From Amnibacterium sp. CER49 (GTDB lineage: Bacteria; Actinomycetota; Actinomycetes; Actinomycetales; Microbacteriaceae), in NCBI RefSeq assembly GCF_029846255.1, contig NZ_JARVWQ010000001.1:186001-250000 (forward strand): a stretch of DNA of 64,000 bases, read 5' to 3'. Of this stretch, positions 11,107 to 21,199 are shown in pieces (the stretch's first letter is position 1; every line of letters begins with the position of its first letter). Under the pieces are notes generated by a model. The model was not told the origin of the DNA and ran no database searches. It saw only the letters and a list, made by a program, of their open reading frames with translations. The position numbers and the translations under genes were made by a program.

Positions 11107-12530
11107 GGAGCCGACCAGTCGTCGTCGCCGGCGAGCTGGAGCACCTTCGCGATGAGCGTGATCGAGCCGAACGCGACGACGCCGCCCGCCCGCCCCTCAT
11201 CCACCGGCGCGTCGACCGCGAGCTCGCGCGCGGTCTCGAGCGCCCGCTCGAGGTCGGGCTCGACGACGACGCGGTCGGCGCCCACGATCCCGACGACGGT
11301 GCGGGCGAGCTCGTCCGGGTCGGTCGTCCGGTCGGACGGCGCGGTCGTGACGACGAAGTCGTCGACGACGCCCTCGACCGCGCGGATGATGCCCGCCGCG
11401 TCCTTGTCGCCGAGCACGGCGAGCACCGCCACGAGGCGGGAGAACGAGAACGACTCGGTGAGCGCCGCGGCGAGCGCCGCCGCGCCGTGCGGGTTGTGGG
11501 CGGCGTCGACGACGAGCGTCGGCGCGCTCGACACGACCTGCATCCGGCCCGGCGAGGTCGCCTGCGCGAGGCCCTCGTCGAGCACCTCGCGGGCGATGGG
11601 CTGCTTCCCGCCGCCGACGAACGTCTCGACGGCGGCGATCGCGACCGCGGTGTTCTCGGCCTGGTGCGCGCCGAGCAGCGGCACGAACAGGCGCTCGTAG
11701 CGGCCCGCACGCCCCTGGACGTCGACGACCTGGCCTGGGCCCCTGGAGGCCGGCACCGACGCGCCGGTTCCGCCCGGCGTGTCGGCCGAGCCGACGGGGA
11801 CGACGGCCGGCGTGCGGCCGAGCACGCGGAAGTCGCGGTCCTCGAGCGTCACGTCGGCCTCGTTCAGCTCGGCGGCGCGCTCGAGCTCGGCGAGCGCCTC
11901 GGGATGCTGGCGGGCGGAGACGACCGAGCGGCCGGGCTTGATGATGCCGCTCTTCGTGCGCGCGATCGCGTCGACCGTGCTGCCGAGTCGCTGCGTGTGG
12001 TCGAGGTCGATCGGCGTGAAGACGGCGACCTGCCCGTCGGCCACGTTCGTCGCGTCCCACTCGCCGCCCATGCCGACCTCGATGACGCCGACGTCGATGG
12101 GCGTGTCCGCGAAGGCGGCGTAGGCGAGCACGGTGAGGGCCTCGAAGAACGTGAGCGACGGCTCCCCCGCGGCCTCGAGCTCGCGGTCCGTCATCTCGAG
12201 GTACGGCGTGATGTCGGCCCACGCCTCGAGCAGCCGCTCGTCGGAGATCGGCTCGCCGTCGACGACGATGCGCTCGTTCAGCCGGCCGAGGTCGGGGCTC
12301 GTGAAGAGGCCGGTGCGCAGGCCGTGCGCGCGGAGCAGGCTCTCGGTGATCCGGCTCGTCGAGGTCTTCCCGTTCGTGCCGGTGAGATGCACGATCGGGT
12401 ACGACCGGTGGGGGTCGCCGAGCAGCTCGAGCGCGCGCCGTGTCGGCGCGAGCCGCGGCTTCGGCGCGACCTCGCCGACGCGACCGTAGATCGCGTCGAG
12501 GAACGCGGTCATCGCCGTGGAGTCAGACAT
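11103..12530 (-). CDS. folC: Folylpolyglutamate/dihydrofolate synthase
   Basis: FolC adds glutamate to dihydropteroate and to folates, making and retaining the cofactor. The 475-residue Mur-ligase-like protein has [15 protein letters not shown] (P-loop, about 46-60), [18 protein letters not shown] with the Mg-binding Glu, and [14 protein letters not shown] 12530 is chosen since it overlaps the ileS stop by 8 bp and gives the normal N-terminus; an upstream start at 12572 would add 14 atypical residues. An insert of about 20 Gly/Pro-rich residues lies after the VGSADTPGG segment. Confidence 0.95.
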   Translation of the reverse strand: MSDSTAMTAFLDAIYGRVGEVAPKPRLAPTRRALELLGDPHRSYPIVHLTGTNGKTSTSRITESLLRAHGLRTGLFTSPDLGRLNERIVVDGEPISDERLLEAWADITPYLEMTDRELEAAGEPSLTFFEALTVLAYAAFADTPIDVGVIEVGMGGEWDATNVADGQVAVFTPIDLDHTQRLGSTVDAIARTKSGIIKPGRSVVSARQHPEALAELERAAELNEADVTLEDRDFRVLGRTPAVVPVGSADTPGGTGASVPASRGPGQVVDVQGRAGRYERLFVPLLGAHQAENTAVAIAAVETFVGGGKQPIAREVLDEGLAQATSPGRMQVVSSAPTLVVDAAHNPHGAAALAAALTESFSFSRLVAVLAVLGDKDAAGIIRAVEGVVDDFVVTTAPSDRTTDPDELARTVVGIVGADRVVVEPDLERALETARELAVDAPVDEGRAGGVVAFGSITLIAKVLQLAGDDDWSAP

Positions 12531-15500
12531 CGAGCACCATCCGTCCCGCGCGCCGCAGCTCGAAGCGCGCACCCTCGACGGCGCCCCACCCGCCGCGATC
12601 GATCAGCGTGAGCGTGCCGTCGGCCCAGCGCTGCACCCGATCGGTCGTCCCCGCCGAGGCGGGGGCGACGTCGAGCGACTCGGTGAGCGTCTCGGCCCGC
12701 ACGAGGTCGCCGTGCACCTCGAGCATGCGGACGAGGTCGGGGTCGCCCTCGACGGCGAGCTCGATGCGGTCCGTGACCGCGAGGCCCGCGGTCCGACGCG
12801 CCTGCTGCACGTCGCGGATGAAGTCGCGCGCCCGGCCCTCGAGCTCGAGCTCCGGGGTGACCCGGGTGTCGAGCAGGAGGAACCCGCCGCCGGGCAGGAG
12901 CGCGAGCGCGCTGCCCTCGGTGGCACCCGAGCGCTCGAGCACGAGCTCGTACTCGCCGGGCAGCAGCGGCACACCCCCGACCACGAGGTCGTCGCCCTGC
13001 TTCCGCCAGTCGCCCGCCTTCGCGGCCTTGAGCACGTCCTGCACCTGCTTGCCGATGCGGGGGCCGAGCGCCCGGGCCGAGACGGAGAGCCGCTCGGTGA
13101 CGCCGTGCTGCGCGGCGCTGCCGGCGTCCTCCGCCTCGAACAGGACCTGCTTCACGTTCAGCTCGTCGGCGAGGATCGCCTCGCCGAGACCCGCGAGGTC
13201 GGCCGAGTCGGCGGCGACGACGGTGAGCGAGGCGAGGGGCAGCCGCACCCGCAGGCCGGCCTCCTTCCGCAGCGCGAGGGCCGCTGACGTGATCTCGCGG
13301 AGCCGCTCCATCCGGGTCACCAGCGCCGGGTCCGACGGGAACTCGGCGGCGTCCGGCCAGTCGGCGAGGTGCACGCTGCGCCCGCCGGTGAGCCCGCGCC
13401 ACACCTTCTCGGTGACGAGCGGCAGCAGCGGTGCCGCGAGCCGGCAGACCGTCTCGAGCACCGTGAAGAGGGTGTCGAACGCGTCCCGGGACTCCGGCGT
13501 CAGGCCCTCGCTGGAGCGGGTGGCCCAGAACCGCTCGCGGCTGCGCCGCACGTACCAGTTCGTGAGGAGGTCGGCGAAGTCGCGCAGCCGCGCGGTCGCG
13601 CCGCTCGTGTCGAAGCCGTCGAGGTCCGCGGTGATGCCGCGCACGAGGTCGCCGGTGGCGGCGAGCAGGTAGCGGTCGAGCGGGTCCGCCGAGTCGGTGC
13701 GGCGCACCGCGTCGTAGTCCTCCGCGCCCGCGTAGAGCGTGAAGAAGTAGTACGTGCTCCAGAGCGGCAGCAGCACCTGGCGCACGCCCTCGCGGATGCC
13801 CTCCTCGGTGACGATGAGGTTGCCGCCGCGCAGCACCGGGCTCGCGAGCAGGAACCAGCGCATCGCGTCGGAGCCGTCGCGGTCGAACACCTCGGAGACG
13901 TCCGGGTAGTTCCGCAGCGACTTCGACATCTTCTGGCCGTCGTTGCCGAGCACGATGCCGTGGCTCACGACCGTCGAGAACGCCGGCCTGTCGAACAGCG
14001 CGGTCGACAGCGCGTGCAGCAGGTAGAACCAGCCGCGGGTCTGCCCGATGTACTCGACGATGAAGTCGGCCGGTGAGTGCGCCTCGAACCACTCGCTGTT
14101 CTCGAAGGGGTGGTGGACCTGCGCGAACGGCATGGAGCCGGAGTCGAACCAGACGTCGAGCACGTCCTCGATGCGGCGCATCGTGCTGCGCCCGGTCGGG
14201 TCGTCGGGGTTCGGCCGGGTCAGCTCGTCGATGTACGGGCGGTGCAGGTCGACCTCGCCGTCGGGGTTCCGGGGCAGCCGGCCGAAGTCGCGCTCGAGCT
14301 CGGCGAGCGAGCCGTACACGTCGGTGCGCGGGTGCTCGGGGTCGTCGCTCGTCCACACCGGGATCGGCGTGCCCCAGTAGCGGTTGCGGCTGATCGACCA
14401 GTCGCGGGCACCCGCGAGCCACTTGCCGAACTGCCCGTCCTTCACGTTGTCGGGCACCCAGGTGATGCGCTGGTTCAGCTCGACCATGCGGTCGCGGAAG
14501 GCGGTCACCCGCACGAACCAGCTGGTGACCGCCTTGTAGATGAGCGGCCGCCGGCAGCGCCAGCAGTGCGGGTACGGGTGCTCGTACGACTGCTCGCGCA
14601 GCAGCCGGCCCTTCGCCTTCAGCAGGCGGATGAGCGGACGGTTCGCCTCGAACACCTGCAGTCCCGCGACGCCGGCGAGCTCGGTGCCCTCGAACATCGG
14701 CAGGAACCGCGCACCCGCGTCGACCGAGACGACCGTCGGGATGCCGGCGGCGGCGCAGACGAGCTGGTCGTCCTCGCCGTAGGCGGGTGCCTGATGGACG
14801 AGCCCCGTGCCCTCCTCGGTCGAGACGTAGTCGGCGACGACCACGCGCCAGGCGTGCTGCATGCCCCAGCGCTCGTCGGCGTAGACGTCCCACAGGCGGT
14901 CGTAGTGCACGCCGTCGAGGTCGCGGCCGAGCAGCCGCTTCGTGACGCCGGCGGCGGCCTCGTCCGCGGAGCCGTAGCCGAGGTCCTTCGCGTAGTCGCC
15001 GAGCCGGCTCGCGGCCAGGAGGTACTCACCGCCGAGCACCTCGCGCTCGAGACCGGCGGTGTCGCCGGTCGAGTCGGGCGCCTCCGAGTCCGCGGTGCCC
15101 GACGGGCCGCCGGCCACGACGACGTACTCGATGTCGGGGCCGACCGCGAGCGCGGCGTTCGTGGGCAGCGTCCACGGCGTCGTCGTCCACGCGAGCGCCC
15201 GCACGCCGGTGAGCCCGAGCGCCTCGGCCTTCTCGCCGACGAGCGGGAAGGTGACCGTGACCGACGGGTCCTGGCGGCGCTTGTAGACGTCGTCGTCCAT
15301 GCGCAGCTCGTGGTTCGACAGCGGCGTCTCGTCGTTCCAGCAGTACGGCAGCACGCGCACGCCCTCGTAGGCGAGACCCTGGTCGTGCAGGCGCTTGAAC
15401 GCCCACAGCACGCTCTCCATGTACTGCGGGTCGAGGGTCTTGTAGTCGTGGTCGAAGTCGACCCAGCGGGCCTGCCTCGTCACGTAGTCGCGCCACTCGC

Positions 15501-15903
15501 GCGTGTAGCGGAGCACGGAGGCGCGGGCCTCGGCGTTGAAGGCGCCGACGCCCATCGCCTCGATCTCGTCCTTCGTCGTGATCGCGAGCTGGCGCATCGC
15601 CTCGAGCTCTGCGGGCAGGCCGTGCGTGTCCCAGCCGAAGCGGCGGTGCACCTGCCGGCCGCGCATCGTCTGGTACCGCGGGAACGCGTCCTTCGCGTAC
15701 CCGGTGAGCAGGTGGCCGTAGTGGGGCAGCCCGTTCGCGAACGGCGGACCGTCGTAGAACACCCACTCGGGTGCACCGGCGCGCTGGTCGACGGACGCCT
15801 GGAACGTGTCGTCGGCCGCCCAGAAGGCGAGGATCTCACGCTCGACGTCGGGGAAGCGGGGGCTCGGCGACGTCGGCTCGCCGCCGTCCTTCGGATAGGC
15901 CAT
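12523..15903 (-). CDS. ileS: Isoleucyl-tRNA synthetase, long (type 2-like)
   Basis: IleRS charges tRNA-Ile. The 1126-residue length and the sequence [12 protein letters not shown] (near residue 656) fit the eukaryote-like type 2 enzymes frequent in actinobacteria, which are typically mupirocin-tolerant; that phenotype is inferred, not seen. The HIGH motif appears as HYGH at about 61-64. WDTHGLPAE and an HCWRCRRP cysteine pair are present, and the CP1 editing insert is full length. The C-terminal anticodon region is complete. The gene sits behind a T-box leader and heads the operon continuing to folC, DUF4233 and ndk. Confidence 0.97.
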   Translation of the reverse strand: MAYPKDGGEPTSPSPRFPDVEREILAFWAADDTFQASVDQRAGAPEWVFYDGPPFANGLPHYGHLLTGYAKDAFPRYQTMRGRQVHRRFGWDTHGLPAELEAMRQLAITTKDEIEAMGVGAFNAEARASVLRYTREWRDYVTRQARWVDFDHDYKTLDPQYMESVLWAFKRLHDQGLAYEGVRVLPYCWNDETPLSNHELRMDDDVYKRRQDPSVTVTFPLVGEKAEALGLTGVRALAWTTTPWTLPTNAALAVGPDIEYVVVAGGPSGTADSEAPDSTGDTAGLEREVLGGEYLLAASRLGDYAKDLGYGSADEAAAGVTKRLLGRDLDGVHYDRLWDVYADERWGMQHAWRVVVADYVSTEEGTGLVHQAPAYGEDDQLVCAAAGIPTVVSVDAGARFLPMFEGTELAGVAGLQVFEANRPLIRLLKAKGRLLREQSYEHPYPHCWRCRRPLIYKAVTSWFVRVTAFRDRMVELNQRITWVPDNVKDGQFGKWLAGARDWSISRNRYWGTPIPVWTSDDPEHPRTDVYGSLAELERDFGRLPRNPDGEVDLHRPYIDELTRPNPDDPTGRSTMRRIEDVLDVWFDSGSMPFAQVHHPFENSEWFEAHSPADFIVEYIGQTRGWFYLLHALSTALFDRPAFSTVVSHGIVLGNDGQKMSKSLRNYPDVSEVFDRDGSDAMRWFLLASPVLRGGNLIVTEEGIREGVRQVLLPLWSTYYFFTLYAGAEDYDAVRRTDSADPLDRYLLAATGDLVRGITADLDGFDTSGATARLRDFADLLTNWYVRRSRERFWATRSSEGLTPESRDAFDTLFTVLETVCRLAAPLLPLVTEKVWRGLTGGRSVHLADWPDAAEFPSDPALVTRMERLREITSAALALRKEAGLRVRLPLASLTVVAADSADLAGLGEAILADELNVKQVLFEAEDAGSAAQHGVTERLSVSARALGPRIGKQVQDVLKAAKAGDWRKQGDDLVVGGVPLLPGEYELVLERSGATEGSALALLPGGGFLLLDTRVTPELELEGRARDFIRDVQQARRTAGLAVTDRIELAVEGDPDLVRMLEVHGDLVRAETLTESLDVAPASAGTTDRVQRWADGTLTLIDRGGWGAVEGARFELRRAGRMVLDV

Positions 15904-16096
15904 TCGGGTCCTCCCGTGCTCGCTCTCGCTGCACGGGGACGCCGTCGCCGACGCGGTACCACCCCGCTTGACGCCGCACGGGGGCGGCGCCCACTCCTTC
16001 TGCTCGGCGGTGACGGGCCGGCCCGTCCGGTTCTACTGACCGATCGCTCGGCGTTCTTCCGGAGACTCCCCGGTGATGGCCGGATCGCAGTCGTTG
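15904..16096 (-). promoter_or_regulatory. ileS T-box riboswitch, translational type
   Basis: In the minus-strand RNA, the specifier triplet AUC (16077-16075, an Ile codon) is followed by a GGGGAGUC...GGAAGAAC stem and the AGUAGAACCGGACGGG segment typical of actinobacterial ileS leaders. The T-box GGGTGGTACCGCGT lies at 15964-15951. Downstream, GTCCCCGTGC (15940-15931) can pair with GCACGGGAGGAC (15919-15908), hiding the ribosome-binding site GGGAGGA. Uncharged tRNA-Ile should stabilise the T-box helix and free that site. Confidence 0.92.
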
Positions 16097-16102
16097 ACCG
16101 GC

Positions 16103-16108
16103 AGTGTA
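16103..16108 (-). promoter_or_regulatory. Predicted -10 of ileS promoter
   Basis: TACACT on the minus strand just upstream of the T-box leader would place the RNA start near 16096. No clear -35 is visible. It begins 13 bp after the end of the UbiA gene, separating ileS from that transcript. Confidence 0.5.
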
Positions 16109-16120
16109 GCCGCCGCGTGC

Positions 16121-17011
16121 TCAGCGCAGCAGCGGTGCGCGCAGCCAGAAGATCGAGAAGAACAGGCCTGCGCCGACGACCGTGTTCACGACGGGGAAGA
16201 TCCGGTAGAGCGCGAACAGCGAGGGGCGCGCCCCGCCCACGGCCCGGAGCGAGGCGACGCCGAGCAGCAGGTAGGCGAGGCCGGCCGCGAGCGCGAAGAC
16301 GGGCAGCGCCGGTACGACGAGCGCGGCGGCGACGAGCCACAGGACGAGGCAGACGACCAGGGTGCCCCGGGCGCCGAGCCGGGTCGCGATCGTCGGGACC
16401 CCGGCGCTGCGATCCGCGTCGATGTCGGGCACGGCCGAGAAGGCGTGCATCGCCGCGCACCAGAGCGCCGCAGCGACGACGAGCGCGGGCGACGGGGTCG
16501 CGGACGTGGCCGTCGTGAAGGCGACCAGCCCCGGCACCGCGTAGAGGAGGTTCGACGCCGAGTCGAGGAACGGCCGGGCCTTGAAGCGCAGCGGGGGCGC
16601 CGAGTAGCCGACGCCGAGCACGAGGAGCACGGCGGCCCAGGCGATCGCGGCGAGCGGGAGGAAGGGCAGCAGCGCGAGGAACGGCAGGTTCGTGGCGAGG
16701 ATCGCCACCACGAGCGTCCGGTCCTCGCTCGGGTCGAGCAGCGCTTCGTACGACCCCTTCTTGCCGTTGATGCGGTCGCTCGGCCGGTCGTAGAGGTCGT
16801 TCACCCCGTAGATCAGCAGGTTCGCCGGCAGGGTGCACCAGAGCCCGAGCACGAGCAGGCGGGGGTCGGGCGGGTCCCCGCTCGCCGCGACGATGCCGAT
16901 CGCCCACGGCCCGAGCAGGTAGACCCAGAACCGCGGCCGGGACAGCGCGAGCAGGCGCCGCAGCGTCGCGGGCCCTCCGCGGGCGATCCGCACCCCGTGC
17001 TCGCCGCTCAC
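16121..17011 (-). CDS. UbiA-family prenyltransferase, CrtEb/lycopene-elongase-like
   Basis: UbiA enzymes transfer prenyl groups within the membrane. The 296-residue protein has eight to nine hydrophobic helices and both Mg-diphosphate motifs: NDLYDRPSD at 71-79 and DIDAD at 196-200. Its neighbours (CrtI-like desaturase, GT2) suggest a lycopene elongase adding C5 units to make a C45/C50 carotenoid. The GTG start at 17011 follows GAAGGA and overlaps the GT2 stop by 4 bp (GTGA). Other UbiA substrates, such as menaquinone precursors or chlorophyll-like prenyl acceptors, cannot be ruled out. Confidence 0.8.
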   Translation of the reverse strand: MSGEHGVRIARGGPATLRRLLALSRPRFWVYLLGPWAIGIVAASGDPPDPRLLVLGLWCTLPANLLIYGVNDLYDRPSDRINGKKGSYEALLDPSEDRTLVVAILATNLPFLALLPFLPLAAIAWAAVLLVLGVGYSAPPLRFKARPFLDSASNLLYAVPGLVAFTTATSATPSPALVVAAALWCAAMHAFSAVPDIDADRSAGVPTIATRLGARGTLVVCLVLWLVAAALVVPALPVFALAAGLAYLLLGVASLRAVGGARPSLFALYRIFPVVNTVVGAGLFFSIFWLRAPLLR

Positions 17012-17790
17012 CGGCGTCCTTCCCCGGCCTCCGCGAAACCCGCTGCCTCGGCCTCGTACGGACCGGAACGGTAGCCGACGCGGTTCGCGGTGCGATGCAG
17101 CCCGAACGCGAACAGCACCCCGAGCAGCAGGTAGGTGCCGATCGTCCGCAAGCGCCCGTCGCGGCGGAACCGACGGTCGGAGAAGTGCACCGGGGTGAGC
17201 ACGACGCGGTACCGCCCGAGCCAGCCGGCGGCCTGCAGGAATCGCATGTCTTCGAACCGGTAGGCGGGATCGAAGCCCCCGACCGCCGCGAAGAGGTCGC
17301 GGCGCACCGCGATCAGGCCCCCGCCGCCCGACGGCACGACGGGCGCCGTGAGCACGAACACGACGTCGAGCAGGGTGAAGAAGACGTGGAGCAGCGGGTC
17401 GCCGGGGTCGGGCCGGAACCACGGGCAGGCGACGTCGAGCCGCCGGCGCTCCATCGACGCGAGCAGCCGCTCGAGCGTGCGGGGCGGCAGCCGCACGTCC
17501 GCGTCGACGAAGACGAGCACGTCGCCGCCCGCGGCGACCGCACCCGCGTTGCGCTGCAGGGCGGCGCCGCGCCGGGCCGAGCGGAGCGTGCGGGCGCCCG
17601 CCGCCTCGGCGATCGCCTCCGTGGCATCGGCGGAGCCGCCGTCGGCGACGATCACCTCGTCGGGCGCCCTCGTCTGCTGCGCGAGGTCCGCGAGCAGCCG
17701 CGGCAGCCACGCGGCCTCGTCGAGGGTTGGGATGATGACGCTGATGGTGCTCCCCCATCGCTGGGGCCGGGTGCGGGCGCCCGTCGTCAC
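17008..17790 (-). CDS. Family 2 glycosyltransferase
   Basis: The 260-residue protein has a GT-A fold: ISVIIPTLDEAAWLP at 16-30, VIVADGGSADAT, the metal-binding VFVDADVRLP, and GGFDPAYRFEDM. A hydrophobic stretch near the C-terminus (IGTYLLLGVLFAFGL) suggests membrane contact. It resembles TIGR04283-type enzymes but here is coupled to a UbiA gene, so it may glycosylate a carotenoid, as CrtX does. GTG 17790 is the only reasonable in-frame start; its ribosome-binding site is weak. Only 15 bp separate it from the divergent desaturase gene. Confidence 0.8.
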   Translation of the reverse strand: MTTGARTRPQRWGSTISVIIPTLDEAAWLPRLLADLAQQTRAPDEVIVADGGSADATEAIAEAAGARTLRSARRGAALQRNAGAVAAGGDVLVFVDADVRLPPRTLERLLASMERRRLDVACPWFRPDPGDPLLHVFFTLLDVVFVLTAPVVPSGGGGLIAVRRDLFAAVGGFDPAYRFEDMRFLQAAGWLGRYRVVLTPVHFSDRRFRRDGRLRTIGTYLLLGVLFAFGLHRTANRVGYRSGPYEAEAAGFAEAGEGRR

Positions 17791-17805
17791 GGAAGGAATC
17801 CTGCG

Positions 17806-19344
17806 GTGGCACCGTCCGACCACGCTGGGAACGAGCGCGTCGTGATCGTCGGCGGCGGCCTCGGCGGGCTGGCGCTCGCGATCCTCCTGCAGAGGACGGG
17901 CCGGCGGGTCGTCGTGCTCGAGAAGAACGAGTCGCTCGGCGGCCGGGCGGCGCGGTTCGAGGCGGAGGGCTTCGTGTTCGACATGGGGCCCTCCTGGTAC
18001 CTCATGCCCGACGTCTTCGCGCGGTTCTTCGACCTCATCGGCGAGCCGGTGGAGCAGCACCTCGACCTGGTGCGGCTCGACCCGAGCTACCGGCTGTTCC
18101 TCGGCGACCGCCGCACGATCGACATCCATTCCGACCTCGAGCGCGACATCCCGGCGCTCGAGCGCCTCGAGCCGGGCGCCGGCCCGCGGCTGCGCGACTA
18201 CCTCGCCCGAGCGAAGACGCAGTACGACGTCGCCGTCACCCGGTTGATGCAGAAGAACTACGGCGGCATCGGGGACCTGTTCGACCCCGAGCTCGCGAAG
18301 GCGGGCCGTGGCCTCGCGGTGCTCTCGAGCATGGACCGCTACGTGAAGCGGTTCTTCCGCACCGCCGACCTGCAGCGGATCATGCAGTACTCGCTCGTGT
18401 TCCTCGGCTCCTCGCCGTACAACACCCCTGCGCTCTACAGCATGATGAGCCACATCGACTTCGAGCTCGGGGTCTACTACCCCCGCGGCGGCATCCACGA
18501 GGTCGTCGAGGCCCTCGTGCGCATCGGCCGCGGTCTGGGCGTCGAGTACCGCACGGACGCGCCCGTGCGCGAGATCCAGGTGCAGGGCGGCCGCGCCCGC
18601 CGCGTCGTGCTCGAGGACGGCGAGCGCGTCGAGGCCGATCTCGTCGTCTCGAACGCGGACATCCACCACACCGAGACCGAGCTGCTGCCGCCCTCGGCCC
18701 GCGGCTTCTCCGAGCGGTGGTGGCGGAACCGGACCCTCGCGCCGTCGGCGCTGCTGCTCTACCTCGGCGTCGAGGGGCGCGTGCCGGAGCTGACGCACCA
18801 CAACCTGCTGCTCTCGCGCGACTGGCGCCACAACGTCGCGCAGGTCTTCGAGCGGACCGAGTGGCCTGACGACCCGTCGCTCTACGTCTGCGCGCCGAGC
18901 GTCACCGACCCGACCGTCGCGCCGCAGGGCATGGAGAACCTCTTCGTCACGGTGCCCGTGCCGCCGCGGCTCGACGTGTCCGAGGCGGACCTCGATCGGC
19001 ACGCCGACGCGATCGTCGCCCTGATGGAGCGCGAGCTCGGCATCCCGGACCTCGCGAGGCGCATCCGGTACCGCCGGGTCTTCGGCGGCCGCGACTTCGC
19101 CGCCCGGTACAACGCCTACGGCGGCTCGGCGCTCGGCCTCGCGCACACGATCACGCAGACGGCCATCTTCCGGCCGGACACCCGCAGCCGGAAGGTGCGG
19201 AACCTCTACTTCGTCGGCGCGAACACGAACCCGGGCATCGGCATGCCGGTCGTGCTGCTCTCGGCGCAGCTCGCCTACAAGCGGATCGTCGGTGACCGCT
19301 CCTCGACACCGCTCGAGCGCCTCCTCTCCCCCGTCGACGCGTGA
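17806..19344 (+). CDS. crtI: Phytoene desaturase (CrtI) family FAD oxidoreductase
   Basis: CrtI enzymes desaturate phytoene stepwise to lycopene. The 512-residue protein starts with the dinucleotide-binding VVIVGGGLGGLALAILLQ (12-29) and GGRAARFEAEGFVFDMGPSWY. It ends with the family's FAD-contacting YFVGANTNPGIGMPVVLLSAQL. GTG 17806 has GGAAGGA eight bases upstream. No phytoene synthase or GGPP synthase gene is nearby, so the assignment to lycopene formation depends on genes elsewhere. Related paralogues act as CrtD- or CrtN-like desaturases, so substrate is uncertain. Confidence 0.85.
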   Translation: MAPSDHAGNERVVIVGGGLGGLALAILLQRTGRRVVVLEKNESLGGRAARFEAEGFVFDMGPSWYLMPDVFARFFDLIGEPVEQHLDLVRLDPSYRLFLGDRRTIDIHSDLERDIPALERLEPGAGPRLRDYLARAKTQYDVAVTRLMQKNYGGIGDLFDPELAKAGRGLAVLSSMDRYVKRFFRTADLQRIMQYSLVFLGSSPYNTPALYSMMSHIDFELGVYYPRGGIHEVVEALVRIGRGLGVEYRTDAPVREIQVQGGRARRVVLEDGERVEADLVVSNADIHHTETELLPPSARGFSERWWRNRTLAPSALLLYLGVEGRVPELTHHNLLLSRDWRHNVAQVFERTEWPDDPSLYVCAPSVTDPTVAPQGMENLFVTVPVPPRLDVSEADLDRHADAIVALMERELGIPDLARRIRYRRVFGGRDFAARYNAYGGSALGLAHTITQTAIFRPDTRSRKVRNLYFVGANTNPGIGMPVVLLSAQLAYKRIVGDRSSTPLERLLSPVDA

Positions 19345-19429
19345 CCTCTGAACGCCGGTTCCTGGGGACCGGACCTGGCGCGCGGCTCCGGCGTGTGCTG
19401 CGATCGGGATGGAGGAGGAGGAGGTCGGC

Positions 19430-19867
19430 ATGGCGGTCTCGAAGGTCGGCAACGTCACCGTGCACGCGGTCGATCCGCAGCGGCTCGCCGCGTTCTGGGC
19501 GGCGGCGCTCGGCTACGCGGAGCGGCGGTTCGAGGGCGAGCTGAAGCAGCAGCTGCTCGCCGGCGGCCTCACCGAGGGCGAGCTCGCGAAGCGCGGGCTC
19601 GCGGAGGATCCGGCGGGTGCAGGACCCCGGCTGCTCTTCCAGCACGCCGACCGGCCGAAGTCGCCGGGCGAGCGCAACCGGATGCACCTCGACGTGTCCG
19701 CGACGCCCGGCCGGCCGCCGAGCCGCGACGAGCTGGACGCGGAGAAGGACCGTCTCGTGGCGCTCGGCGCCGAGGTCGTTCGTCTCGTCGACCAGCGGTG
19801 GGGCCCGTTCGAGGAGCGCTACTACCAGCTGCGCGATCCGGAGGGCAACGAGTTCTGCCTGCAGTGA
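19430..19867 (+). CDS. VOC/glyoxalase-like superfamily protein
   Basis: The 145-residue protein has the beta-alpha-beta pattern of one vicinal-oxygen-chelate module: VGNVTVHAVDPQRLAAFWAA at the start, RMHLDVSAT in the middle and YYQLRDPEGNEFCL at the end, where the metal-binding Glu is found. ATG 19430 is chosen over a start at 19409 because GGAGGAGGAGG ends five bases upstream. The substrate is unknown. It is read with crtI but separated by about 85 bp, and it converges on the MFS gene with a 4-bp gap. Confidence 0.8.
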   Translation: MAVSKVGNVTVHAVDPQRLAAFWAAALGYAERRFEGELKQQLLAGGLTEGELAKRGLAEDPAGAGPRLLFQHADRPKSPGERNRMHLDVSATPGRPPSRDELDAEKDRLVALGAEVVRLVDQRWGPFEERYYQLRDPEGNEFCLQ

Positions 19868-19871
19868 GTGG

Positions 19872-21044
19872 TCAGGCGCGGCGGAGGTTCCGCGCCACGG
19901 GGATCGCGGCGGCGAGCGTGAGCGCCGCGAGCACCACGAGCTGCAGGGCCTCGGGCGCGAGCGGCGCGAGCGCCGCGAGCACCACCGGGAAGACGAACCC
20001 GACGTAGGTGAGGCTGTAGTAGACCGCGGTGACGCCGGCCAGGTCGTCGGGCCGGGCCATCCGCTGCACCTCGGTGAGCCCGGACACGAGGCAGAGCCCG
20101 TACGCGCAGCCGAGCACCGCCGCGACGAGCAGGCCGAACGGCGGGGAGAGCAGCACCGCCTCGAGGGCAGCGAGCAGGGTGCCGAGCACCGCGAGCGCGA
20201 GGCCGAGCAGCAGCTGCCGCCCGCCGGTCCACCGTCCGATGCGGATCGCGACCTGCTGGATGCCCGCCCCGAAGGCGAGTGCGACCACCGCGAGCAGCGT
20301 GGCGTAGACCACCGCGTCGGCGCCCGTCCGCGACGCGACGAGCGCGGGCGTGACGGCGAAGGCGAGCCCCGCGGAGCCGAACACCCAGGGCGCGGCCGGC
20401 GCGACGACGGTGAGGAAGCGTCGGCGCACGTCCCGGGGCACGCCGAGATCGGCGAGCAGCGGCCGCGAGCGGTCGGCGCCGTGCCGCGTCTCGGCCGCGC
20501 GGAGCAGCAGCGGGGTGACCGCGAGGGTGAGCGCCACGTGCACGAGGTACGGCAGCAGCGTCGGCGCGGGACCCCACTGCGCGAGCACCCCGGAGACGGC
20601 GGGCCCGAGTCCGAAGCCGGCGGTGAGGGTCAGCGACGCGCGCCGGGCCGCGACCGGCCCGGGGACGTGGTCGGCGGCGGAGAGCTCCTTGATCCAGCTG
20701 CTGCCGACGACCATCGCGACGGCGACGCTGACGCCCGAGACGAAGCGGCCGACGCCGAGCACCGGCACCGACGCGGCGCCGAACGCGAGCACGAGGCTGC
20801 CGACGCAGCCGAGCGCCACGCCCGCGAGCAGCAGCGGCCGCCGCCCGTAGCGATCGGAGAGCGGCCCGCTGACGAGGAAGCCGGGGACGATGCCGAGCAC
20901 GTAGAGCGCGAAGAGCAGGTCCACCTCGACGGAGGTGTATCCCTCGTGCTGCCGGTAGAGCAGCAGCAGCGGCGTGAAGTGGTTGCCGCCCCAGCCGAGC
21001 ATCGCGATGGCGGGCACGACCCTCCGCCATCCCCCGCCGCGCAC
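19872..21044 (-). CDS. Major facilitator superfamily transporter
   Basis: The protein is about 390 residues with twelve predicted helices. The MFS loop motif GPLSDRYGRRPLL lies after the second helix. An exporter of drugs or metabolites is likely. The start is uncertain: GTG 21044 precedes RGGGWRRVVPAIAML; GTG 21017 and GTG 21143 are alternatives and none has ideal ribosome-binding spacing. It is divergent from valS. Confidence 0.82.
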   Translation of the reverse strand: MRGGGWRRVVPAIAMLGWGGNHFTPLLLLYRQHEGYTSVEVDLLFALYVLGIVPGFLVSGPLSDRYGRRPLLLAGVALGCVGSLVLAFGAASVPVLGVGRFVSGVSVAVAMVVGSSWIKELSAADHVPGPVAARRASLTLTAGFGLGPAVSGVLAQWGPAPTLLPYLVHVALTLAVTPLLLRAAETRHGADRSRPLLADLGVPRDVRRRFLTVVAPAAPWVFGSAGLAFAVTPALVASRTGADAVVYATLLAVVALAFGAGIQQVAIRIGRWTGGRQLLLGLALAVLGTLLAALEAVLLSPPFGLLVAAVLGCAYGLCLVSGLTEVQRMARPDDLAGVTAVYYSLTYVGFVFPVVLAALAPLAPEALQLVVLAALTLAAAIPVARNLRRA

Positions 21045-21199
21045 GTCCTCAACGCTAGGCGCTCGCTCGGCACCTTCCCACGCGGCCGCAGGCGCCCCGT
21101 CCCCTACCCTGGAGGCAGCCCTTCGGGGCCCACAGTCAGGCACCCCCGGCGACGTCCGGGACCGACACGGTGCCGCACATATCGCTCCAGGAGACCGTC

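Noticed and set aside
21045-21199. T-box leader for valS
   Set aside because: No TGGNACCGCG sequence or specifier-like stem was found upstream of valS.
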